Assembly (NCBI GenBank): GCA_934667425.1
Contig: CAKULV010000002.1
Span: forward strand, 89,173 to 153,172
Length of the DNA: 64,000 nt
Origin: an uncultured Kiritimatiellota bacterium
GTDB lineage: Bacteria; Verrucomicrobiota; Kiritimatiellia; RFP12; UBA1067
Direction of reading: 5' to 3'
A model generated the notes under the pieces. The model saw only the letters and a list, made by a program, of their open reading frames with translations, was not told the origin of the DNA and did no database searches. Shown piece after piece: positions 58,829 to 64,000 of this stretch. The translations under genes were made by a program, and so were the position numbers. Position 1 is the stretch's first letter. Every line of letters begins with the position of its first letter.

Positions 58829-59875
58829 ATGAAAGCATCGGAACTGGCGAACATTTTGGGCGGCACCCTCGAGGGCGATGACGTGGATCTTTTCGCGTGC
58901 GGCGGCCTTGAGGAGGCCATGCCCGGAGACTTGAGTTTCTGCAAGGACGCCAAGCACGTGAAGCTCGTGCAGGAGACAAAGGCGAGCGCAGTGCTGCTTC
59001 CACATGACTGGACGCATGGAGCGCCGTGTCCGATAATCCGTGTTGCGGATCCCAACCATGCATGCATGGCCGCCGCGAAGATGTTTGCGCCGCCGGAGCC
59101 TGTGCGCGCGCCGGGCGTACACCCGACCGCCGTCGTCGATCCGTCCGTGCATATCGGCAAGGGTGTGCATGTAGGGCCGTTCACGGTGATAGAGAAGGGA
59201 ACGACCATAGGTGATGGGGCCGTGATCGAGGCGCAGGTGTGGATAGGCGAAGGGTGCAGGGTCGGCGCCCGCACCCACATCTATCCCCAGGTGACGCTTC
59301 GCGAGGGGACAAGGGTGGGCGCGGAATGCATCCTGCATTGCGGAGTGCGCCTTGGCGGCGACGGATACGGATTCAACAACGGGCGGCGCGAGGATGGCTC
59401 CGTATACATCGAGAAGATACCGCAGCTTGGCATTGTCGAGGTGGGCGACGGAGTGGAGATCGGCTCGAACACCACGATAGACCGCGCCCGCATCGGAAGG
59501 ACGTACATCGGCCCCATGACGAAGATCGACAACCTCGTGCAGATTGGCCACAATGTGAAGGTCAAGGGCTACTCCGGGCTCATCGCGCAGAGCGGCGTCG
59601 CGGGCTCGACGGAGATCGGCTACGGATGCCTCATCTGGGCGCAGGCCGGGATCTCCGGGCACATCAAGATCGCTGACGGCGTACAGGTCGGCCCACAGGC
59701 CGGAGTGCCGCAGTCGCTTGACGGCAGCCTCAAGTACGTGATCGGCGCACCGGCGATGAGCATGAAGGATCTTGCCGCCATCACGCTTGCCCCGAAGATG
59801 ATCTCGAAGCTCAAGGCCGAGGTCAAGGCCATCAAGGAGAAGATCGGCGGCAATTCGGGCGAATCCGCCACTTGA
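58829..59875 (+). CDS. lpxD: UDP-3-O-acylglucosamine N-acyltransferase
   Basis: 348 residues. It adds the second acyl chain (amide-linked) in lipid A synthesis. The N-terminal uridine-binding domain (KASELANILGGTLEGDDVDL; GDLSFCKDAKHVKLV) precedes a left-handed beta-helix of hexapeptide repeats (VHPTAVVDPSVHIGKGVHVG). The catalytic His lies in VQIGHNVKVKGYSGLIAQSG. A C-terminal helix follows. ATG 58829 has AGGAGG 7 nt upstream. It proves the cell makes lipid A. Unlike in Proteobacteria it is not next to fabZ or lpxA. Confidence 0.95.
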   Translation: MKASELANILGGTLEGDDVDLFACGGLEEAMPGDLSFCKDAKHVKLVQETKASAVLLPHDWTHGAPCPIIRVADPNHACMAAAKMFAPPEPVRAPGVHPTAVVDPSVHIGKGVHVGPFTVIEKGTTIGDGAVIEAQVWIGEGCRVGARTHIYPQVTLREGTRVGAECILHCGVRLGGDGYGFNNGRREDGSVYIEKIPQLGIVEVGDGVEIGSNTTIDRARIGRTYIGPMTKIDNLVQIGHNVKVKGYSGLIAQSGVAGSTEIGYGCLIWAQAGISGHIKIADGVQVGPQAGVPQSLDGSLKYVIGAPAMSMKDLAAITLAPKMISKLKAEVKAIKEKIGGNSGESAT

Positions 59876-59911
59876 GCATCCTGCCGGTCTTGGTGTCGAG
59901 GGATTCCTACT

Positions 59912-60670
59912 ATGCATAGGCTTCTTGTTCCGGCGGAGTTCCTGCGGGCAGACAATGTGACGCTGCCGCCGGAGGCCGCCCACCACCTTAAGGTCGTGCG
60001 TCCCAGGGACGGAGAGCAGATAGAGCTCTTCGATGGCGCGGGCGGCTCTCGCGCATACAGGTTCTGCGCCGATGCGGCAGGCCGTTCGCCCAGGACGGCG
60101 TCTGCCAGCCTCGCTGCGGCCGGGGAAATCGTGCTCGCCCCGCCTCGTCCGTACGGGATCACGCTGTTCGCGTGCGTCACAAAGGGCGCAAGGTGGGACT
60201 GGACCGTGGAAAAGGCCACGGAGCTTGGCGCCTCGCGAATCGTGCCTGTCCTTTCCGCCAGATGCATCGTGCATGTCGACCGGAAAGACCGGGCGTCGAA
60301 AAGGGAGCGCTGGATGCGCATCGCGGAGGAGGCGGCCCGCCAGTCGGACGCGAAGTGGCTGCCGGAGATGCACGAGCCAGTTGACTTCCCTGCCGCCCTT
60401 GCGCTTGCCGGGGAATGCACTTGCTTTGTCGGGGCGCTGACGAGTCCGCCGTCGATGCCCCTGCTGGAATCGGTGAGCGGACACATCGGAGAAGGAAAGG
60501 GCGATTACGGGCTTTTTGTCGGGCCTGAAGGTGATTTCACGCCGGACGAGCTTGCCGCCCTGCTGAAGGTCGCGCACCCCGCGAGTTTCGGGCCTACGAT
60601 ACTCAGGGCGGAGACGGCGGCAATGTTCGGATTGTCGGTGCTGTCCGCTGCCCTCGCCGGATCAAGATGA
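59912..60670 (+). CDS. rsmE: 16S rRNA (uracil(1498)-N3)-methyltransferase
   Basis: 252-residue SPOUT methyltransferase modifying U1498 in the ribosomal decoding centre. The PUA-like N-terminus (HHLKVVRPRDGEQIELFDGA) is followed by the SPOUT domain: VEKATELGASRIVPVLSARC, RIAEEAARQSDAKWLPEM, LFVGPEGDFTPDEL and FGPTILRAETAAMFGLSVL, which forms the S-adenosylmethionine-binding knot. dprA overlaps its end by 4 bp (ATGA). Confidence 0.94.
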   Translation: MHRLLVPAEFLRADNVTLPPEAAHHLKVVRPRDGEQIELFDGAGGSRAYRFCADAAGRSPRTASASLAAAGEIVLAPPRPYGITLFACVTKGARWDWTVEKATELGASRIVPVLSARCIVHVDRKDRASKRERWMRIAEEAARQSDAKWLPEMHEPVDFPAALALAGECTCFVGALTSPPSMPLLESVSGHIGEGKGDYGLFVGPEGDFTPDELAALLKVAHPASFGPTILRAETAAMFGLSVLSAALAGSR

Positions 60671-61794
60671 CGGAACACGAGGCATATGTCGCGTTCAACA
60701 TGGCGCCGGATATCGGCTACGTAAGGCTTTGCGCACTCGCGAAGAAGCATGGAGGCGTTGTCGCTGCATGGGAGGCATTCCGTGAAAAGGTCGACAGGCA
60801 TGGCGAGCCGATCGAGTGGGAGAGGGAACTGTGCCGTGCGGAGCGGATGCACGTGACGATAGTGACTTGCGATGACAGCCGCTATCCTGCGTCGCTTGGA
60901 AGCTTGCCGTCGAAGCCGCTTGCCCTTTACGTGTTTGGCGATCCGAACGCCCTCGCGAAAAAGGGCATCGCCGTCGTCGGGACGAGATCACCAACGCTCT
61001 ACGGGCTGGATATGGCGGAGAAGTTCTCGTATGGCGTCGCGAGAAGCGGCTATGGCGTGATATCCGGACTTGCCGTTGGAGTCGATGCGGCGGCGCACAA
61101 GGCCGCCTTGTCCGCAGGCGGAACAACCGTGGGGGTGCTTGGCGGCGCACTCGACAGGTTCTTCCCGGAAGACAACCGGGATCTTGGGCGGCGCATTGCC
61201 TTGGAAGGCGGCGCGGTTGTGAGCGAATATCCGTTTGGCTTCCCGCCGGGGAAGCAGACATTCCCGCAGCGCAACAGGATCGTCGCGGCGTTGTCCCGTG
61301 GAGTGCTTGCGGTGGAGGCTCCGCTCCAGAGCGGAACGCTCATAACGTGTTCGTTCGCCAGCAAGATAGGCCGCAAGGTGATGGCGATTCCGGCGAATAT
61401 TGATTCGAGGAATTCCGCAGGGTGCTGGAAGCTCATAAGGGAAGGGGCTGCGATGGTAACTTCCCCCGAAGAGGCGGTGGCGGCAGTCGAGGCGGATGCA
61501 AGGCCTGTTGTGGGTGAGGGGGCTGGCAATCGAAAGGTGGCGAATGTAGGGGCTGCGCGTTCGGCGTCGAACAGGACAGAACCAGTGCCTAAGGCGGAAC
61601 CTTCAAAGAAACCGCAGCTGACGCTTGAAGAGGCCGCAGTGCTCAAGGCGATACCTTCCGTGGGGATAACCCTGGATAGGCTTGCGTTCGATACGCGGCT
61701 TCCGGCGGCCATCGTCGGGCAGGCAACCATGTCCTTGAGGCTGAAACGGCTCGTCCGGTTCCTTCCGGGAAACCGGGTCGCGCCGGAGAAGTAG
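60667..61794 (+). CDS. dprA: DNA processing protein DprA
   Basis: 375 residues. It binds incoming single-stranded DNA and loads RecA during natural transformation. A SAM-like helical start is followed by the Rossmann-like DprA core (AVVGTRSPTLYGLDMAEKFS; GLAVGVDAAAHKAALSAGG; GVLGGALDRFFPEDN; FPQRNRIVAALSRGVLAVEA; SGTLITCSFASKIGRKVMAI) and a C-terminal winged helix (LTLEEAAVLKAIPSVGITLD). All domains are intact. It overlaps rsmE by 4 bp. Together with the secretin operon it hints at competence, although pilus genes are not in the window. Confidence 0.94.
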   Translation: MTEHEAYVAFNMAPDIGYVRLCALAKKHGGVVAAWEAFREKVDRHGEPIEWERELCRAERMHVTIVTCDDSRYPASLGSLPSKPLALYVFGDPNALAKKGIAVVGTRSPTLYGLDMAEKFSYGVARSGYGVISGLAVGVDAAAHKAALSAGGTTVGVLGGALDRFFPEDNRDLGRRIALEGGAVVSEYPFGFPPGKQTFPQRNRIVAALSRGVLAVEAPLQSGTLITCSFASKIGRKVMAIPANIDSRNSAGCWKLIREGAAMVTSPEEAVAAVEADARPVVGEGAGNRKVANVGAARSASNRTEPVPKAEPSKKPQLTLEEAAVLKAIPSVGITLDRLAFDTRLPAAIVGQATMSLRLKRLVRFLPGNRVAPEK

Positions 61795-61801
61795 ACCGTT
61801 G

Positions 61802-61810
61802 TGGTATACT
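61802..61810 (+). promoter_or_regulatory. Extended -10 promoter of tRNA-Leu
   Basis: TGGTATACT; the -10 ends 15 nt before the tRNA 5' end. Confidence 0.7.
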
Positions 61811-61825
61811 ATACGCCCAATTGAT

Positions 61826-61910
<85 letters not shown>

Positions 61911-61956
61911 TGTCAATTGACATTAAGTGCAAGTTGGAGTGGAGGTGATAGAAGGC

Positions 61957-62310
61957 GTGAATGCGTTGCTTGTGTTTGTTGGCGGCGGAATCGGAAGCCT
62001 GTTGAGGCATGGCGCACAGCTCGCCATCGGGGCGTACGCTTTCCCCGTGGCGACATTGGTGGTGAACGTCGCCGGAAGCTTCCTGATAGGATGCCTTGGC
62101 GGATTTGGAATGCGCTTCGCCTGGCGGGAATATGCCTGCCTGTTCCTGATGACTGGGCTTTGCGGCGGGTTCACCACGTTTTCCACGTTCTCCAGGGAGT
62201 CGTTGGGATTGCTTCAGTCTGGCGCCTACGGCTCATTCGCGCTTTACGCCATGGGAAGCGTGGCATTGGGTATCGCCGCATCTGCCTTGGGATTCTGGGT
62301 CGCGAGGTAG
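61957..62310 (+). CDS. crcB: Fluoride ion exporter CrcB/Fluc
   Basis: 117-residue membrane protein with four helices that forms a dual-topology dimeric fluoride channel. Motifs: FVGGGIGSLLRHG, PVATLVVNVAGSFLIGCLGG (conserved Asn) and GLCGGFTTFSTFSRES (the TFSTFS fluoride track). GTG 61957 aligns best with family starts; GTG codons at 61927 and 61945 would extend the N-terminus. It begins 46 bp after tRNA-Leu, and no fluoride riboswitch is seen in that space. Confidence 0.9.
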   Translation: MNALLVFVGGGIGSLLRHGAQLAIGAYAFPVATLVVNVAGSFLIGCLGGFGMRFAWREYACLFLMTGLCGGFTTFSTFSRESLGLLQSGAYGSFALYAMGSVALGIAASALGFWVAR

Positions 62311-62314
62311 TCGG

Positions 62315-63019
62315 ATGAAGAAGGTGGAGAGAGACGAGCGGTTGCTGGCGGCCTGCCTGCTTAGCGCCGCAGGCGGCTTTACCGACGTCTATTCCTACCT
62401 GTTCCGTGGCGGCGTTTTCGCCAACGCGGTGACAGGCAACCTGGTGATACTGGGGCTTCGGCTGGCGACGGGCGATGTGCGTGGCGCGGCGCATGGCGTA
62501 TGCGCCGTACTCGCCTACGGTATGGGCGTTATGTTCGCGAACGTGATCCATGGTCGCTATGGACATGCCCGTCGTTTCGGATGGCACCAGGTAGTCCTGT
62601 GGGTCGAGGCTGCGCTTCTGTCCGTGGTGTCCCTGCTGCCGAGCGGGCCGTTCGACTTTGCGGTGGCGGCGCTGATATCGTTTGTCTGCGCCTTGCAGGT
62701 CCAGACGTTCCGCCGGGTGCATGGCTTGCCGTTCGCATCGACGATGTGCACCGGCAACCTGCGGAGCGGGGCGGATGCCGCCTATCTGTGGATGAGCCGT
62801 GCCGACCCGACGGGCCTGTCCAAGGCCAGGCACTACGCGCTCGTCATCGTCTGCTTCGTCTTTGGCGTAGTGTTTGGGACGGTTCTCCTGAAGAGCGTAG
62901 GCGCACATGCCTTTGCGCTCGTCCCCCTTACGCTTGGGTTCGTGTCCATCCTGGTTCATCGCCGCCCGGCGGCATGGCTGCGGTGGCTGCGGCATCGCCG
63001 CCGCCAAATGGCCGGGTAG
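62315..63019 (+). CDS. DUF1275 (YoaK-like) membrane protein
   Basis: 234 residues, six predicted membrane helices. Family signatures: ACLLSAAGGFTDVYSYLFRG, GVFANAVTGNLVILGLRLA, LQVQTFRRVHGLPFASTMCT and TGNLRSGADAAYLWM. Function is unknown; family members are thought to be transporters. It starts 4 bp after crcB, so the two share a transcript. The C-terminus is unusually Arg-rich (RRPAAWLRWLRHRRRQ). Confidence 0.86.
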   Translation: MKKVERDERLLAACLLSAAGGFTDVYSYLFRGGVFANAVTGNLVILGLRLATGDVRGAAHGVCAVLAYGMGVMFANVIHGRYGHARRFGWHQVVLWVEAALLSVVSLLPSGPFDFAVAALISFVCALQVQTFRRVHGLPFASTMCTGNLRSGADAAYLWMSRADPTGLSKARHYALVIVCFVFGVVFGTVLLKSVGAHAFALVPLTLGFVSILVHRRPAAWLRWLRHRRRQMAG

Positions 63020-63112
63020 CGCAGGGCTATCTGCGGACGGGTCATTTTTCGACACCGTGCACGGCCTCAAAGATAGGCTTCTGCAATAGCCATGTCCACA
63101 AATTTGAACTAG

Positions 63113-63803
63113 ACGAACAAAGCCGAGTTTGAGTTCGACGCGCAGAAAATCAGTTGGTCAGATTCTTTGAAACAGGGTGTCCTGAAGCACATCCGTCTGC
63201 ACTGCCACCCGGAATGCATCACGACAGCGATGTATCGCCCATTTTGTAAACAGATGTTCTTCAATTACAAGCCAATACTGGAAAGAACCTATCAGATTCC
63301 CCGTCTCTTCCCGAGCCCTCAAAGCAGGAACTTGGTAATCTGCGTTTCGGGCGTGGGGGTGACAAAAGAGTTCTCCTGTATCATTGTCGATACCATTCCC
63401 GATCTTGAATTGATCGGGAAGAGCCAGTGCTTCCCGCTCTATTGGTACGAGAAAAACGAACTTTCTTTGTTTGACAAGGGAAACGAGGATTATAGACGGC
63501 ATTCCGGTATAAGCGATTTCATTCTTCAGCGCGCACGTGAAGAATACGGTCCCAAAGTGACGCATGAAGATGTCTTCTTCTACGTCTATGGCCTGTTGCA
63601 CAGTCCAGACTATCGCAAACGGTTTTCCTCCGACTTGAAGAAGACGCTGGCACGAATCCCTCTTGTGGCAACGACACTGGGCATCAATGCTTTCCTTGTG
63701 GAGCGACAACCCGCGCTATATCCTCGACCTTGTGAGCCGAGTCATCCAAATGAGCGTCGAAACGCAGAAGATTGTCGCCTCGCTCCACAAGCTACAGTTT
63801 TAG
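63113..63803 (+). pseudogene. Remnant of a type ISP restriction-modification enzyme (C-terminal specificity region)
   Basis: An open frame resumes after a TAG at 63110 with KAEFEFDAQKISWSDSLKQG and continues through MYRPFCKQMFFNYKPILERT, CVSGVGVTKEFSCIIVDTIP, DLELIGKSQCFPLYWYEKNE and HEDVFFYVYGLLHSPDYRKR. These match the C-terminal specificity part of single-chain type ISP enzymes. Near 63690 the homology jumps to another frame (DNPRYILDLVSRVIQMSVET) ending at TAG 63801-63803, so there is a frameshift, probably with a deletion. The N-terminal nuclease, helicase and methyltransferase domains are missing, and no start codon with a ribosome-binding site is visible. Base composition is clearly less GC-rich than the neighbouring genes, indicating acquired DNA in decay. 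Confidence 0.75.
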
Positions 63804-63879
63804 CATGGGAATGGAAGATTCGTACTGTCGTGAAATGATCTGTTCCAACGCAAGCTCTCCAACGTTTCGGGGCTGATTG

Positions 63880-63888
63880 TGGTATAAT
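63880..63888 (+). promoter_or_regulatory. Extended -10 promoter of the last, partial gene
   Basis: TGGTATAAT, followed by a leader of about 20-25 nt with GAGGGA before ATG 63917. Confidence 0.7.
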
Positions 63889-63916
63889 GTATGCGTTTTC
63901 AATCCACGAGGGAATT

Positions 63917-64000
63917 ATGATCACTCTTAAAGAACACCGCAAGGAATTGACCTCTGCGCAGTATGAGGTTGTCAATGTCCTGTCATGCCTTCACAGTGAA
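63917..64000 (+). CDS. N-terminus of an unidentified protein (cut by window edge)
   Basis: ATG 63917 with GAGGGA upstream and a TGGTATAAT promoter opens 28 codons to the window end (ITLKEHRKELTSAQYEVVNV, then LSCLHSE). The fragment is helical and too short to assign. Confidence 0.55.
   Translation, partial: MITLKEHRKELTSAQYEVVNVLSCLHSE

Noticed and set aside
61911..61956. Fluoride riboswitch before crcB
   Set aside because: Only 46 bp separate tRNA-Leu and crcB, and the conserved crcB-motif pseudoknot sequence is not present.

Overview
The window is about 64 kb of GC-rich, densely coding bacterial chromosome. No phage or complete transposon is visible. The cell is Gram-negative: LpxD, an O-antigen-ligase-like protein, an Mla lipid-transport set, a secretin and outer-membrane-type lipoproteins are all encoded. 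Metabolism looks anaerobic and saccharolytic (alpha-L-rhamnosidases, lactaldehyde reductase, phosphate acetyltransferase, 4Fe-4S redox proteins). DapL-type lysine/peptidoglycan synthesis, a PilM/PilN-like fusion and DUF4838-type secreted proteins together suggest the PVC superphylum, most likely a gut-type member of Kiritimatiellota/Verrucomicrobiota/Lentisphaerota. That placement is inference; there is no rRNA here to confirm it.

Layout. 1-7.0 kb: secreted surface proteins, namely the end of an unknown gene, a two-repeat beta-helix protein and a GH78 rhamnosidase fused to a degenerate serine-hydrolase domain. 7.0-12 kb: gltX, glgB, dapL (reverse) and tRNA-Ala. 12.1-17.4 kb: one tightly overlapping operon of rseP, an O-antigen-ligase-like gene and a three-gene redox module (aldo/keto reductase with 4Fe-4S centres, NapH-like membrane protein, Tat-exported ferredoxin). 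17.4-19 kb: tRNA-Arg, initiator tRNA and an aminotransferase. 19.2-24.9 kb: secretin operon (PilM/N-like, PilO-like, secretin, alanine-rich coiled coil). 25-31.6 kb: mlaE-F-D, aminotransferase, mraY-like, short miaA, dus. 31.7-48.2 kb: a run of secreted or carbohydrate-active genes (Tat phosphoesterase, tyrosine phosphatase, DUF4838, surface protein, second GH78, GH20-like, unknown secreted protein, fucO) interrupted by an ATPase gene between long direct repeats. 48.3-61.8 kb: FAD oxidoreductase, pta, scpA-scpB, LysM proteins, hemB, a ceramidase-fold protein, sugar transporter, lpxD, rsmE, dprA. 61.8-64 kb: tRNA-Leu, crcB, a DUF1275 protein, a decayed type ISP restriction-modification remnant and the start of one more gene.

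Two genome-wide habits stand out. First, promoters recur as an extended -10 (mostly TGGTATAAT) without a clear -35. In five cases the -10 ends only 6-9 nt before the start codon and no Shine-Dalgarno is seen, so leaderless mRNAs are predicted. Second, several intergenic gaps are filled by composite short-period repeats: 7-bp TTGGTAG/ATGGTAG and TTTTAGG units, 8-bp TTTAACCA units, and GC-rich palindromes. These repeats run into gene ends and supply the stop codons of at least four genes. The most unusual single loci are the ATPase unit bounded by 99-bp direct repeats, the redox triad, the rhamnosidase-pseudohydrolase fusion and a possible slippage switch (A10) at the start of a surface-protein gene.
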